Shown: positions 39,567 through 49,846, numbered from the stretch's first letter. The stretch is 64,000 nucleotides of DNA from Caryophanales bacterium (GCA_026168805.1 JAPFDS010000075.1:124001-188000), one strand, 5' to 3'. Numbers and translations: made by a program. The notes: generated by a model not told the origin, from the sequence alone.

Positions 39567-40850
39567 TTATTTTGGACAAACAATATTCGTTGCCAAATGT
39601 TCCTCCTGAATCCATCTCTTTACAAACAAATGTAAATCTTCTAATGTAAGTTCTTCAATGATTTGATGTACTGTTAAGAAGTCAATTCCAAGAAAATGGT
39701 AATGTGTATATTGATTGGCCACATACTCTAGCGAATTCATATTGCGTACCATTTCTCCAATGAGTTTTTTCTTCATCGTTTCAAATGTTTCCTCACCCAT
39801 CTCCATTGTTCTTACTTGCATTAAGCAATCTTTCATTTTAGTCGCAAATCTTTCTGGATGATGTGTGTTTGTGCTAATCATAGAAAAGCCAAAGTTTTTT
39901 TCAAGTGTCGCACTGTAAGAGAAACTATTATCAATATATTCTTCATTATATAATTCCTCATAAAATGGTCCGTTTTTAGAGCAGATATAATCCAAACACA
40001 TGCTTTGAAGTACATCTTGCTTGACAAATTGATTCGGGCTGTTGCCTACAGGAATATACTTAATACCAACAACACTTTTAGGTACAGCTACTGGCATATG
40101 AATGAACTTTGTCTTTTCATGTACTTCTGCAGGCTCATCTGGATATGCTCGTGAAATTTTTTCCGCTTTAGGAAACGATTTTGAATGTTGATTTTCCTCA
40201 ATGAAGTGCATCATTTCTTCAGGTTCAAAATTACCTGTCATAAAGAACAACATATTCTCTGGATGGTAAAATGTTTTATAACACGTATATAAATCTTCTT
40301 TTGTTATGTCAGTAATTGATTGAACCGTTCCCGCAATATCAATATTCACTGGATGTTTTGAATACATGCTTTTAATACTTCCACTAAAAGATTGCCATTC
40401 AGAATCATCGTCATACATTTTAATTTCTTGTGCGATAATTCCTTTTTCCTTTTCTACCGTTTCGTCTGTAAAGTAAGGCTCTTGGACGAAATCAAGTAAC
40501 GTCTCTACATTGTTATGAATATGGTTTGTTGCTGAAAATAAATAGGCTGTTTTAGTAAAGGATGTGTAAGCATTTGCTGAAGCACCTTGTTTACCAAAAT
40601 CTGCAAATACATCGCCATCTTCTTTTTCGAACATTTTATGTTCCAAGAAATGTGCGACTCCGTGCGGAACTTCAATAAAATCCTGTTTATTCAAAGGAAT
40701 AAAGTGTTGATCAATGGAGCCATAATTCGTTGTAAATAAGCAATGTACTTTTGACATTTCAGGACGGGGCAGCAATGCAACATGTAAACCATTGTTTAAC
40801 ACTTTGCTATATATAGTTTCTTGTAAATCGTCATATGTTGTCTTATGCAT
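39567..40850 (-). CDS. ymfH: YmfH, active M16-family metallopeptidase
   Basis: A 427-residue insulinase-type zinc peptidase. The inverted zinc motif HxxEH is intact in GVAHFLEHKMFEKE, with the downstream glutamate in a helix about 75 residues later. It overlaps the ymfF gene by eight bases, so the two are translationally coupled and probably form a heterodimer with one active subunit. Database naming links both to EF-P 5-aminopentanol modification because of the neighbouring ymfI, but a direct role is not established. The start at 40850 follows GGAGGAG. Confidence 0.93.
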   Translation of the reverse strand: MHKTTYDDLQETIYSKVLNNGLHVALLPRPEMSKVHCLFTTNYGSIDQHFIPLNKQDFIEVPHGVAHFLEHKMFEKEDGDVFADFGKQGASANAYTSFTKTAYLFSATNHIHNNVETLLDFVQEPYFTDETVEKEKGIIAQEIKMYDDDSEWQSFSGSIKSMYSKHPVNIDIAGTVQSITDITKEDLYTCYKTFYHPENMLFFMTGNFEPEEMMHFIEENQHSKSFPKAEKISRAYPDEPAEVHEKTKFIHMPVAVPKSVVGIKYIPVGNSPNQFVKQDVLQSMCLDYICSKNGPFYEELYNEEYIDNSFSYSATLEKNFGFSMISTNTHHPERFATKMKDCLMQVRTMEMGEETFETMKKKLIGEMVRNMNSLEYVANQYTHYHFLGIDFLTVHQIIEELTLEDLHLFVKRWIQEEHLATNIVCPK

Positions 40851-42126
40851 GTCCTTCTCCTCCTGACGTCAATAAATAGACTGTATCTTCTTGAATATTA
40901 TTTGCTACGTTCATCACTTCTTCTTTGGTAACTTGTTGAATATGTTCACTGAACGAATCCAGTGGCCAAGAACTTTCGCCTAAGACTTGGTGATAATTCA
41001 TTTCGACCATTCCTGTTGGGTTATCAAGAGATTCAAGAAATTGATTGATAATCATTTCTTTTGTTTCATTCATCATTTCATCCGTAAAATCACCGTTTTG
41101 CATCGCCAACAATTGATCCTCGATAATTGTCCGTGCTTTTTTGTAGTCTGATCCGTCAATTCCGCTAACAATGATTAATAGCCCCTTCAAACTTTCGAGT
41201 CTGGACGCGGCATAATACGCTAAACTATGCTTCTCTCGTACATTCATAAATAACTTTGAATTAGGAAATCCACCGAACAGACCATTAAATACTTGTAAAG
41301 CAAAATAAGCATCATCTTTATACGTACAATGAGTTCGGTAACCGATATGCAATTTCGCTTGTTGGACATCCTGTTGTTCAATCACTTCTTTTACTTCAAT
41401 TTCAACTGTTTCTTCAGTTTCAGTTTGTAATGATTCAGTCTTCGTGTGGATGGGAGGAAATATATTTTCTATATCCTTCATTAATTCCGCACTCGATATG
41501 TCTCCTACAACATATAAATCGCACAGATTATTTTGAAGCATGTTTTTATAGTAGGTATACAATTCAAATCGATCTACCTGTTGTAAATGTTCTTCATTTC
41601 CGTGTACGCGTAAGCGATATTTTTCATGTGCGCACATCTCATCAATGAGGCGCAGATTTGCATAAGCCATTTTGTCATCAATCATCGCTTCAATTCGATT
41701 GCGCAATGAGTTTTTCTCACGGGTGAAGATTTCTTCATTAAAACCTTCATCTTGCAGGAGTGGATGGAAAACAATTTCATTTAAGAGCTCCAGTCCTTCT
41801 GTTAAAGTATTCGAGGCACTAGGAATGTACTTTTCATTTGGGATTTCTAGTCGTATCGATAAAATATGATGATTCCCTTTCTTTGCCCCATCCATAGATA
41901 AGACTGCACCGTACAGTTGATCTAGTTTTGTTTGAAGCTCTTTTTCACTTGGATATTTCGTTGAGCCTTTTCGTAAAATATACGGAAGCAGTGCTCGTTT
42001 CGTAATTGTTTCTTCATCAAGTGATGCTCTAAATTTTAAAACAACCTGAATTGTTTTGAACTTTTTGGTTGGAAGTAGATGGACAGTTAAATCATTTAGA
42101 CTTTTTGTCTCCATTGCTTCACTCAT
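40843..42126 (-). CDS. ymfF: YmfF, catalytically inactive M16-family partner
   Basis: A 427-residue M16-family protein without the HxxEH zinc motif: the corresponding segment reads LPYILRKGSTKYPSEKEL. This matches the usual pairing of an active and an inactive subunit, so it is a normal feature and not decay. The R/Y substrate-binding pair near the C-terminal half is present in the SLAYYAASR segment. The ATG at 42126, one codon after a TTG, follows AGGAGG at good spacing. It is first in the ymfF-ymfH-ymfI unit. Confidence 0.9.
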   Translation of the reverse strand: MSEAMETKSLNDLTVHLLPTKKFKTIQVVLKFRASLDEETITKRALLPYILRKGSTKYPSEKELQTKLDQLYGAVLSMDGAKKGNHHILSIRLEIPNEKYIPSASNTLTEGLELLNEIVFHPLLQDEGFNEEIFTREKNSLRNRIEAMIDDKMAYANLRLIDEMCAHEKYRLRVHGNEEHLQQVDRFELYTYYKNMLQNNLCDLYVVGDISSAELMKDIENIFPPIHTKTESLQTETEETVEIEVKEVIEQQDVQQAKLHIGYRTHCTYKDDAYFALQVFNGLFGGFPNSKLFMNVREKHSLAYYAASRLESLKGLLIIVSGIDGSDYKKARTIIEDQLLAMQNGDFTDEMMNETKEMIINQFLESLDNPTGMVEMNYHQVLGESSWPLDSFSEHIQQVTKEEVMNVANNIQEDTVYLLTSGGEGHA

Positions 42127-42186
42127 CAAATGCTCCTCCTAACATAGTTTGAATCTTCTATAGTAGTATAACCGCTTCTTCACTTC

Positions 42187-44451
42187 CTATGTCTGAGGAG
42201 TTTCCTTTGATGTTTCCTCTTCACCTAGACTTGTAATAAGCACTTCACGTGGACGATTCCCTTCATAAGGCCCTACATAACCGCGGTCCTCCATGGCATC
42301 AATCAGTCTTGCAGCACGTGTGTAACCGATTCTGAAACGTCTTTGTAGCATGGAAACACTCGCTGTCTCCATTTCGATAATAAGAGCTACTGCATCTTCA
42401 AATAATTCATCTTCCACTTCTTCATGCACTTGATTCGTTTCATCTGGAATCATTTCTTCTTGATACGTAACCTCTTGTTCGGAAATACAGTGACTAATAA
42501 CCGCTTCTACTTCTTCATCAGACAAAAATGCACCTTGTACACGAATGGGCTTTGATAAGCCGACGGGTAAGTACAGCATATCTCCTCTTCCTAATAATTT
42601 CTCTGCACCACCTGCATCCAAAATCGTACGTGAGTCTGTTTGGGAAGATACACTAAATGCTATGCGGGATGGTATATTTGCCTTTATGACCCCTGTAATA
42701 ACGTCGACGGATGGTCTTTGTGTGGCAATAATTAAATGAATACCAGCAGCACGAGCCATTTGAGCGAGTCTTGTGATGGAGTCTTCAACGTCTCCTGAAG
42801 CAACCATCATTAAATCTGCGAGTTCATCTACAAGCACTACGATATACGGTAAAGGTTCTACTTTGTCAGAATCTTCCTCAACGGCCGCATTTGTTCGCTG
42901 AATATAAGCATTGTACGCTTCAATATTTCTTGTACTTGTTTCAGAGAACAGTTCATATCTACGTTCCATTTCAGCAACAACTTTTTTTAGTGCGCGTGAA
43001 GCCTTTTTAGGATCTGTAACAACAGGTGTTAACAAATGTGGGATGCCATTATATATATTTAGTTCTACTTTTTTAGGGTCAATCATCATCATTTTTACCT
43101 CATGCGGTTTAGCTCTCATAAGGATTGTTGTAATAATTCCGTTTACACAAACACTTTTACCGCTTCCAGTCGCCCCTGCAATGAGTAGATGAGGCATTTT
43201 ATTTAATTCACCAATAATTGAATCTCCTGAGACATCTCGTCCTAATGCAAATAATAATTTTGAAGGATTGTTCATGGTCGAATCAATGACTTCACGTAAG
43301 GAAACCATAGCGACTTCCTTATTAGGAACTTCAATGCCTACAGCTGACTTTCCTGGAATTGGCGCTTCAATACGAATGTCTTTAGCTGCCAAAGCTAATG
43401 CTAAATCATCATGTAAGCTAACGATTCTACTCACTTTAACACCCGCTTCAGGGGACACTTCATATTTCGTAACAGCTGGTCCTACATGAACTTTGGAAAT
43501 CCGCGCCTTCACTCCAAAACTTTGAAATGTTCGTTCAAGTTTACGAACGGTCGCTTGAACTTGTGATTTCTCTTGTTGTTGGGATGCACTTTTAGGTTCG
43601 TTTAATACGCTCATTGGTGGTAATTTATAATCAACATTCTCGATATTTTCCACATGAGAAATTTCGTCTATATCTTCTTCTACTTGTTCGGTTTTTTCTA
43701 CTTGCTTAGGTTCTTCCACATGTTTATCTTCTTCGTTAAAGGAATAAACTGTATCCTCATAGTCTAATTCCGGAGAGTCCTCCTCTACTTGCGGTGGTTC
43801 CTCTGTATGAGAATCTTTAATCGGTACTTTTTTACGTTCTTGGATACGGTCTTTAATACGATCTTTTAATTGAATGACCTTTTTCCAGAAACGTTTCATT
43901 ATATCCCCAACGGACAATTCAGTAATAAATATCAAGCCAATAAAAATTGAAAATACGGAAACAATCTTCGCTCCAATGGATGAAAATAAAAAATATGTAA
44001 TGGCGAACAAGAGGCCTCCTATAAGTCCGCCCCCTGTTAGTAAAGCCGAACCGTCACCTTGTATATATGCAGTGAAACTACTCCATGTGGTTGCCAAAAT
44101 GGATAAATCTTCATTCGCTGCCATTGCTTTAGATAATGTTTGAATATGTGTTAATAATAAAAGACCTGAAAAAGCAATATAAAATCCAACCATCTTCTTA
44201 TGCATATAATTAGGATAGCGTTTTTTTACTAATATCGTGATTCCTGTAATCAGAAAAGCTATGGATGCAATAAAATACCATATTCCTAAAAAGAACCTAA
44301 ATATATTGTCTAAAAATCCTGGAATGAAACCATCGCTAATTGCACTAGCTCCACTTCCAAAAATAGCTACAAAAATAAATAATAAGCCGATTAAATCTAA
44401 TTTCACATGTTTTTTAAGTGAGATTTTCTTTTTTCGTTTTTTCGGTGCCAT
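42187..44451 (-). CDS. spoIIIE: SpoIIIE/FtsK family DNA translocase
   Basis: Hexameric DNA pump that moves the chromosome into the forespore and clears the division septum. The 754-residue protein has four hydrophobic helices in the first 180 residues, an acidic linker (about 200-300) with a small VE-rich repeat, then the FtsK motor with Walker [24 protein letters not shown] and [13 protein letters not shown], and the C-terminal winged-helix gamma domain [21 protein letters not shown], which reads orienting sequences. The start at 44451 follows AGAGGGG. Whether it acts in sporulation, division or both cannot be told from the sequence. Confidence 0.95.
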   Translation of the reverse strand: MAPKKRKKKISLKKHVKLDLIGLLFIFVAIFGSGASAISDGFIPGFLDNIFRFFLGIWYFIASIAFLITGITILVKKRYPNYMHKKMVGFYIAFSGLLLLTHIQTLSKAMAANEDLSILATTWSSFTAYIQGDGSALLTGGGLIGGLLFAITYFLFSSIGAKIVSVFSIFIGLIFITELSVGDIMKRFWKKVIQLKDRIKDRIQERKKVPIKDSHTEEPPQVEEDSPELDYEDTVYSFNEEDKHVEEPKQVEKTEQVEEDIDEISHVENIENVDYKLPPMSVLNEPKSASQQQEKSQVQATVRKLERTFQSFGVKARISKVHVGPAVTKYEVSPEAGVKVSRIVSLHDDLALALAAKDIRIEAPIPGKSAVGIEVPNKEVAMVSLREVIDSTMNNPSKLLFALGRDVSGDSIIGELNKMPHLLIAGATGSGKSVCVNGIITTILMRAKPHEVKMMMIDPKKVELNIYNGIPHLLTPVVTDPKKASRALKKVVAEMERRYELFSETSTRNIEAYNAYIQRTNAAVEEDSDKVEPLPYIVVLVDELADLMMVASGDVEDSITRLAQMARAAGIHLIIATQRPSVDVITGVIKANIPSRIAFSVSSQTDSRTILDAGGAEKLLGRGDMLYLPVGLSKPIRVQGAFLSDEEVEAVISHCISEQEVTYQEEMIPDETNQVHEEVEDELFEDAVALIIEMETASVSMLQRRFRIGYTRAARLIDAMEDRGYVGPYEGNRPREVLITSLGEEETSKETPQT

Positions 44452-44490
44452 GATATACCCCTCTTTCACACATAGACTCTAGGAAGAATG

Positions 44491-44518
44491 AACCCCTGCC
44501 TTCTGTAGGGCAAGGGTT
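44491..44518 (-). terminator. Hairpin between ylzJ and spoIIIE
   Basis: AACCCCTGCC (44491-44500) pairs with GGGCAAGGGTT (44508-44518). No good U run follows on the minus strand, so this may be a partial terminator or leader hairpin upstream of spoIIIE. Confidence 0.4.
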
Positions 44519-44577
44519 GTATTTGTTTATGTGTACACCAGTATACCATAATTAGCCATTTGGAAAACACATCAATT

Positions 44578-44781
44578 TCAACTCATTTTAATCTCTTCTC
44601 CAGGTTGCAATGATGCATCCATAAAATCATGTGGATTTGTCGAAAGTAACTGTACAACAGTATACATACCTTCTTGTTCATCGACACAAACCGTTTTCCC
44701 ATTCACATTCACAAACGTATGATTCGTTTGATTCTCTTCAGGAAAAATATCTTCATTACATAGTGGTGTATATAAAATCAA
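44578..44781 (-). CDS. ylzJ: YlzJ-like small protein
   Basis: A 67-residue protein of the YlzJ family: the N-terminus [13 protein letters not shown], then [13 protein letters not shown] and the C-terminus [19 protein letters not shown] are typical. It overlaps the end of tepA by four bases (ATGA) and so is co-translated. The function is unknown. It lies between tepA and spoIIIE, as in B. subtilis. Confidence 0.9.
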   Translation of the reverse strand: MILYTPLCNEDIFPEENQTNHTFVNVNGKTVCVDEQEGMYTVVQLLSTNPHDFMDASLQPGEEIKMS

Positions 44782-45491
44782 TGTGCATGTTCTCCCCCTT
44801 CTGGATCGATGAGTTGTTTCATTTTCTCCATTGCCTCTTTTACCCCACCGACTTGATTAATCAAGCCATATTTAACAGCATCTTCACCTACAATATTTGT
44901 CCCAATATCTCGTGTTAAATTCCCTTTAGCAAACATTAATTCCTTAAATGTTTCTTCTTTAATATTTGAATGTTCAATGACAAAATTAATGACTCGATCT
45001 TGCATTTTATCTAGGTACTCAAATGTTTGCGGAACACCGATGACTAAACCAGTCAAACGAACGGGATGAATGGTCATTGTTGCTGTTGGTGTAATAAATG
45101 AATAATCTGTACTTACGGAGATCGGAACACCGATCGAATGTCCGCCCCCTAATACAATGGATACCGTTGGTTTGGAGATTGATGCAATCATTTCAGATAG
45201 TGCCAACCCAGCTTCTACGTCTCCTCCTACTGTATTCAGCAAAATGACTAAACCTTTAATTTCTGGGTTTTGTTCGATCGCAATCAATTGTGGTAAAAGG
45301 TGTTCATATTTCGTCGTTTTGTTTTGAGGTGGCAAATGCATGTGTCCTTCAATTTGTCCAATGATTGTTAACACATGAATAGTGGAATCAGGCGATTTCG
45401 GTACATTCGTTTGACCAAGCTGCTCTATTTTCTCTACAATGGCATCTTTTTCTTGTTCCTTTGTTTCTGTTTTAGGCACTTCTTCAGGCAT
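44778..45491 (-). CDS. tepA: TepA, ClpP-like serine protease
   Basis: A 237-residue ClpP-like peptidase. The oxyanion and active-site pattern is visible: [18 protein letters not shown], the serine in [13 protein letters not shown] and the histidine in TMTIHPVR. In B. subtilis TepA helps degrade small acid-soluble spore proteins during germination and was first described as affecting protein translocation. It is coupled to ylzJ. The rnjB gene, which precedes it in B. subtilis, is absent. Confidence 0.93.
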   Translation of the reverse strand: MPEEVPKTETKEQEKDAIVEKIEQLGQTNVPKSPDSTIHVLTIIGQIEGHMHLPPQNKTTKYEHLLPQLIAIEQNPEIKGLVILLNTVGGDVEAGLALSEMIASISKPTVSIVLGGGHSIGVPISVSTDYSFITPTATMTIHPVRLTGLVIGVPQTFEYLDKMQDRVINFVIEHSNIKEETFKELMFAKGNLTRDIGTNIVGEDAVKYGLINQVGGVKEAMEKMKQLIDPEGGEHAH

Positions 45492-45570
45492 TACAATCCA
45501 CTCCTATATATAACGTATATCATGTAGTATGAACGACTTAGGAATAACCATACAAACTCAATTTTACTCA

Positions 45571-45602
45571 AGAAAAAACATCGACTAACGATTAGCCGAT
45601 GT
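45571..45602 (-). terminator. Terminator after dapG
   Basis: On the minus strand AACATCGGCTAA pairs with TTAGTCGATGTT (one G-U pair) around a CGT loop and is followed by TTTTCTTG. It ends the asd-dapG unit, 13 bases after the stop. Confidence 0.9.
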
Positions 45603-45614
45603 TAAAAGGAACGT

Positions 45615-46880
45615 CTACATATTTGAGTTACGAGAAGATGTAGGCGGTTTGTTTTTGAAATTATCATATGTTTCGTGTAACCCAAATTCATTATGAAGGG
45701 CATTCATCGCTTCATGAATGTTTTTTTCTGCAATGAGTACCCAAATCGTAGAATGACTGTCTGCCGATTGTAAAATATCGATGTTTTGATTCGCTAAAGT
45801 TGTTACAATGCGCGCAGCAACACCTGGAACTCCTGTCATTCCTGAACCAACAGCCGAGATCTTTGCACAATTTTCGACGGTATCTACTGAAAATTTTTGC
45901 TCTTCCAATAAGCGAACAGCAATTGGTGCAACATCAGTTAGTACAGTAAATACAATTTCTGACGGCGATATATTTATAAAATCAACAGATATTCCTGCTT
46001 CTGCCATTGTCTTAAACACAATGGATTGTCGCCGTTGTTCGTCTTTTAAATGAACTTTAATTTGTGTAATAGACTTTAAATGAGCGAACCCCGTGACTAC
46101 ACGATCTTTTATTGATATTTCAGGATGATCGTTTAAAGAACGAGAAATATACGTTCCTGGATCCTCTGAATACGTGGATCGTACTCTTAAAGGCACTTCT
46201 GATTGCATAGCAATCTCCACAGCTCTTGGATGAATCACTTTTGCTCCTTGGTAGGCAAGGTGGCATATATCATTGTAGGTGACTGCCTGTAAGAGTTGTG
46301 CACGTTTAACAATTCTCGGATCAGCTGTCATAATGCCTTCTACATCCGTATAAATTTCTATTTGTTCTGCTTCTAACGCAACTCCAAGGGAAGCGGCTGT
46401 TGTGTCACTTCCACCTCTACCTAGTGTCGTTACTTCGCCCGTAGGTGTTTGTCCCTGAAAACCAGCTACAACGACTACATTATGCGTATTTAACTCATGT
46501 AATAATCGGCTTGGTTGAACAGAGGTGATTGTAGCATCAGAAAACTCATCATCAGTAATGATTCCAGCTAAGCCTCCAGATAATGCGGTAGTTGATATGC
46601 CTTCAGCGAGAAGTTCACTTGTTAAAACTACTGACGAAATTGTTTCACCACACGACATAAGCATATCCATTTCTCTACGTGTATTTTCCTCTTCAGAAAA
46701 ATGTACCAAGGACAGTAGAGTGTCTGTTGCGTAAGGTTCAGGGCTTCTTCCCATTGCCGACACAACTACGACTACTTTTTTGTTTTTTTGAATCGCTCGT
46801 TTGATATGGTTTATTACATGTATGCGATTTTCTTTTGATTGTACAGATGTACCACCAAATTTTTGGACAATTATTTCCAT
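45615..46880 (-). CDS. dapG: Aspartate kinase I (DAP-sensitive type)
   Basis: Phosphorylates aspartate in the first step of lysine, diaminopimelate and dipicolinate synthesis. The 421-residue protein has the kinase core VQKFGGTSVQSKENR, LGRGGSDTTAASLGVAL and two C-terminal ACT domains (GSGMTGVPGVAARIVTTLANQ). It is about 15 residues longer at the C-terminus than B. subtilis DapG. It follows asd after 17 bases. dapA, which comes next in B. subtilis, is missing; a terminator follows instead. The neighbourhood (asd, dpaAB) favours the mother-cell DPA role. Confidence 0.95.
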   Translation of the reverse strand: MEIIVQKFGGTSVQSKENRIHVINHIKRAIQKNKKVVVVVSAMGRSPEPYATDTLLSLVHFSEEENTRREMDMLMSCGETISSVVLTSELLAEGISTTALSGGLAGIITDDEFSDATITSVQPSRLLHELNTHNVVVVAGFQGQTPTGEVTTLGRGGSDTTAASLGVALEAEQIEIYTDVEGIMTADPRIVKRAQLLQAVTYNDICHLAYQGAKVIHPRAVEIAMQSEVPLRVRSTYSEDPGTYISRSLNDHPEISIKDRVVTGFAHLKSITQIKVHLKDEQRRQSIVFKTMAEAGISVDFINISPSEIVFTVLTDVAPIAVRLLEEQKFSVDTVENCAKISAVGSGMTGVPGVAARIVTTLANQNIDILQSADSHSTIWVLIAEKNIHEAMNALHNEFGLHETYDNFKNKPPTSSRNSNM

Positions 46881-46897
46881 ATGGACACCACTACCTT

Positions 46898-47944
46898 TTA
46901 AACAATTTCATTTTCAATTAATGACTGCGCAATTTGTACTGTATTTAATGCAGCACCTTTCATAAGGTTATCACTAACAATCCATAAATGAAATCCTTTG
47001 TCATTTGTTAAGTCTTTCCTAATTCTGCCAACAAATACAGCCTCTTCATCAGTAGCATCTAAAGGTGTTGGATAAACCTGATTTGCTGGATCATCTTTAA
47101 CAATAATACCGGGTGCATCTTGCAAAACGTTCTTCATATCTTCAACAGATACCCCTTCTTCTTCAATTTCAATATATACGCTTTCTGAATGAGAAGTAAC
47201 AATTGGTAAGCGAACGCATGTCGCTGCTACTGCTAAATCCGGCATGTGCAATATTTTCTTTGTTTCATTAATCATTTTCATTTCTTCCGCTGTATAACCG
47301 TTGTCTTCAAACACATCTATTTGCGGAAGGGCATTATATGCAATTGGAAAATGACGTTTATCTCCGCCAACTGGAAGTACTTCAGCAACCATGTCTTTTC
47401 CATCTAAATAGGCTGCAGTTTGTTCCTCTAACTCTTCTATTGCTTGCAATCCTGCACCGGACACGGCTTGATACGTTGACACATTCACGCGTGTTAAGCC
47501 AAATGTGTTAAGGATTGGTTTTAGTGCAACAACCATTTGAATCGTTGAACAATTTGGATTAGCTATTACACCTTGATGGTTTTCAGCATCCTGTGCATTC
47601 ACTTCTGGTACGATTAAAGGTACATTTTCATCCATACGAAAGGCACTCGTATTATCTATCACAACAGCTCCGTGGTCAATCGCTTCTTTCGCTAATTGCG
47701 CGGATACAGACCCACCCGCTGAGAAAAATGCAATATCAATTCCTATAAAACTTTCAGGTGTTGCCTCTTGAACAGTAACTTCTGTAGTTCCAAATAGTAC
47801 CTTTGTTCCTGCTGACCTCGCTGATGATAAAAGCACAAGCTCTTCGACTGGAAATTGCTTGTCTTCTAGAAGTCCCATAATTTTTTGGCCCACGGCTCCT
47901 GTTGCTCCGACGATTGCAACACGATACTTTCTTTCATTCGGCAT
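46898..47944 (-). CDS. asd: Aspartate-semialdehyde dehydrogenase
   Basis: Reduces aspartyl phosphate to aspartate semialdehyde, the branch point to lysine, DPA, threonine and methionine. The 348-residue protein has AIVGATGAVGQKIM at the N-terminus, FFSAGGSVSAQLAKEA, the catalytic cysteine in ANPNCSTIQMV and the substrate-binding CVRLPIVTSHSES. The ATG at 47944 follows GGAAGGGG; the six-codon extension is not used. It lies downstream of dpaAB and upstream of dapG. Confidence 0.97.
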   Translation of the reverse strand: MPNERKYRVAIVGATGAVGQKIMGLLEDKQFPVEELVLLSSARSAGTKVLFGTTEVTVQEATPESFIGIDIAFFSAGGSVSAQLAKEAIDHGAVVIDNTSAFRMDENVPLIVPEVNAQDAENHQGVIANPNCSTIQMVVALKPILNTFGLTRVNVSTYQAVSGAGLQAIEELEEQTAAYLDGKDMVAEVLPVGGDKRHFPIAYNALPQIDVFEDNGYTAEEMKMINETKKILHMPDLAVAATCVRLPIVTSHSESVYIEIEEEGVSVEDMKNVLQDAPGIIVKDDPANQVYPTPLDATDEEAVFVGRIRKDLTNDKGFHLWIVSDNLMKGAALNTVQIAQSLIENEIV

Positions 47945-48019
47945 ATTCGTTTCCCCTTCCAATTTCTGTATTGATATGATTCATTTAGACTCGTTTACTA
48001 AAGTATTATAATACCACAT

Positions 48020-48610
48020 TTAATTTGTATATGGAACGAATACAGGTTGTATTTGCTTGTGTTCAAGCGCTTTTTTAATCGTATCTTGTATTAAATGCAT
48101 ATGGGCGACCATTGATCGAGGTTTCGAATGTGGGTCATCTTGACCAAGTGGAATAAAATAAATGTGTTTCATATTCATTAATGACATAATATTTGTTCCA
48201 TTTAACCCGAGAGCATCATTCGTAGAAATACCTAAAATTACAGGATTTTCATTACGTAATGTTGATTTAGCTGCAAATAATACAGGTGAATCTGAAGCTG
48301 CTTGAGCAAACTTACTTAACGATGTTCCTGTCATAGGTGCTATAACCATTGCATCCAGGGGATACTTAGGGCCAAATGGCTCCGCATCAATAATAGATGT
48401 AATCACTTTGTTTTTGGTTAGTTGCCTTATTTTTTCCATTCTGTTCACTGCGGTTTCTAGTGGGCTGTCGACTGTTGCCATCGTATGAGTGACAAACACA
48501 TACACATGCGCACCCGCTTCTATCAGCTTTTCAATTTCAGGAAGTATGAGATGAAACGTTGTATGTGAACCTGTAATCCCAATTCCGATTCGTTTTCCGC
48601 TTAAATCCAT
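48020..48610 (-). CDS. dpaB: Dipicolinate synthase subunit B
   Basis: Flavoprotein-like subunit (196 residues) of dipicolinate synthase, SpoVFB, which makes the DPA stored in the spore core. The N-terminus SGKRIGIGITGSHTTFHLI and the central DAMVIAPMTGTSLSKFAQ and GTNIMSLMN match the family. It starts 16 bases after dpaA. The operon dpaA-dpaB-asd-dapG is as in B. subtilis, where it is expressed in the mother cell under sigma-K. Confidence 0.96.
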   Translation of the reverse strand: MDLSGKRIGIGITGSHTTFHLILPEIEKLIEAGAHVYVFVTHTMATVDSPLETAVNRMEKIRQLTKNKVITSIIDAEPFGPKYPLDAMVIAPMTGTSLSKFAQAASDSPVLFAAKSTLRNENPVILGISTNDALGLNGTNIMSLMNMKHIYFIPLGQDDPHSKPRSMVAHMHLIQDTIKKALEHKQIQPVFVPYTN

Positions 48611-48626
48611 TAAAATTCCTCCTTCT

Positions 48627-49496
48627 TCATATTTCTTTCAACATATGAAGAATGACATCTGCTAATATTTTTCCTGCTGTTTTAGGCGCAACAATACCTG
48701 GTAAACTTTTAGCTAAATATGCTTTGATCCCTCTTTGTTTAGCATAGATAAAATCAGTACCGCCAGGTTGTGAGGCTAAATCAATAATCATACTGTGTGC
48801 TGGTAGGTATTTCATCGAACCTTTTTCAATGACACGAGCAGGAACTGTATTAATTAAAATATCACATGTTGGTGTATGACGGGGTAATTTTTCTAGAGGA
48901 ATAGAAACATAGCCACGTTCAGTTATTCTTGCTAAATCACTTACATCTTTCGCACTAACAGAAACATGTGCTCCTAATGCAGAAAATTTATTTGCAACGG
49001 TATCACCGACTCTTCCAAATCCAACAACAATCACTCGGGATGAGTGAATCGTATAATCTGTATGTTCCATCGCCATTAGTAAGGCACCTTCAGCTGTTGG
49101 AATGGAGTTATAAATGGCTACATCATCCCGATCTAATAATGGAATAAGGGATGTATTTGTCTCCTTTGCCATGGTTTGCAGCAAATCATTCGCCATTCCT
49201 GTAATTACAATTGCATGTGGTGATAAACGACGAAACCAGTCCTTCGTTATTTGAATGGGTTGGTCTGAAAAAACAGTTTCTACATGTCCCTCTACATCTA
49301 TTCCTGTAATGGGTAAAATAACGACATCAATTGATTCTACGGGAAGTGCTTTAAAATCGATATGCTCTGCATGCACAAAACCTTTCGCTATGGAATCAAA
49401 TCCAACCGCAATAATTGAAGTGGTAATTCGTTGTAATTGCACAATTAATTCTAAATACCTTGCATCTCCTCCGATAACTGCAATTTTTTTATTCAT
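48627..49496 (-). CDS. dpaA: Dipicolinate synthase subunit A
   Basis: Rossmann-fold dehydrogenase-like subunit (289 residues) of dipicolinate synthase, SpoVFA. It opens KIAVIGGDARYLELIVQL and has a second dinucleotide-binding motif VVGFGRVGDTVANKF at about residue 160, followed by ADILINTVPA-type residues (CDILINTVPARVIE). It leads the dpaAB-asd-dapG group. The start follows GGGGGAAGCG. I see no confident sigma-K promoter in the 107 bases upstream. Confidence 0.96.
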   Translation of the reverse strand: MNKKIAVIGGDARYLELIVQLQRITTSIIAVGFDSIAKGFVHAEHIDFKALPVESIDVVILPITGIDVEGHVETVFSDQPIQITKDWFRRLSPHAIVITGMANDLLQTMAKETNTSLIPLLDRDDVAIYNSIPTAEGALLMAMEHTDYTIHSSRVIVVGFGRVGDTVANKFSALGAHVSVSAKDVSDLARITERGYVSIPLEKLPRHTPTCDILINTVPARVIEKGSMKYLPAHSMIIDLASQPGGTDFIYAKQRGIKAYLAKSLPGIVAPKTAGKILADVILHMLKEI

Positions 49497-49573
49497 TCAT
49501 CGCTTCCCCCATATATTGCTGAAATATGAATCAATGTTAGTTTATGTATGTATAAAGGAAACGTTCGCAGTAA

Positions 49574-49605
49574 AAACAAAAAAAGAGCTATGATGTATAG
49601 CTCTT
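49574..49605 (-). terminator. Terminator after ymxH
   Basis: On the minus strand a 9-bp stem AAGAGCTAT / ATAGCTCTT with a 5-base loop is followed by TTTTTG. It overlaps the ymxH stop codon. Confidence 0.9.
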
Positions 49606-49846
49606 AATGTGGATCTATATGTTTGATCATAATCATATCTTCACCAATTTTTTGAATAGAGTTCCAAGGTATTTTTGTTACTACTCCTTCTTTTTTTAAC
49701 CCAAGCCATTTATAACTAGGGATAACAAAGGCATTGATTTTCCCTGTATTTACGTGTATTTCAACATCTGTTTGACCGAGAACTCCCAAACGAGACCCTT
49801 CGGTTATATCAACAATTTCTTTCCCGCTAATGTCTTTATATCTCAA
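49604..49846 (-). CDS. ymxH: YlmC/YmxH family sporulation protein
   Basis: An 80-residue PRC-barrel-like protein of the YlmC/YmxH family: LRYKDISGKEIVDITEGSRLG at the start and IPWNSIQKIGEDMIMI at the end. The frame is open far upstream into the ylxY gene, but the TTG at 49846 follows GAGGGGG at nine bases and gives the family length and N-terminus, so it is taken as the start. The function is unknown. mlpA, which lies between ylxY and ymxH in B. subtilis, is absent here. Confidence 0.88.
   Translation of the reverse strand: MRYKDISGKEIVDITEGSRLGVLGQTDVEIHVNTGKINAFVIPSYKWLGLKKEGVVTKIPWNSIQKIGEDMIMIKHIDPH

Noticed and set aside
40843..42126. YmfF as a pseudogene because it lacks the zinc motif
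   Set aside because: The frame is intact and full length; one inactive subunit is normal in paired M16 proteins.
44635..44645. Spo0A-box-like TTTGTCGAAA upstream of spoIIIE
   Set aside because: It lies inside the ylzJ coding frame, about 190 bases from spoIIIE, with no promoter in the right place.
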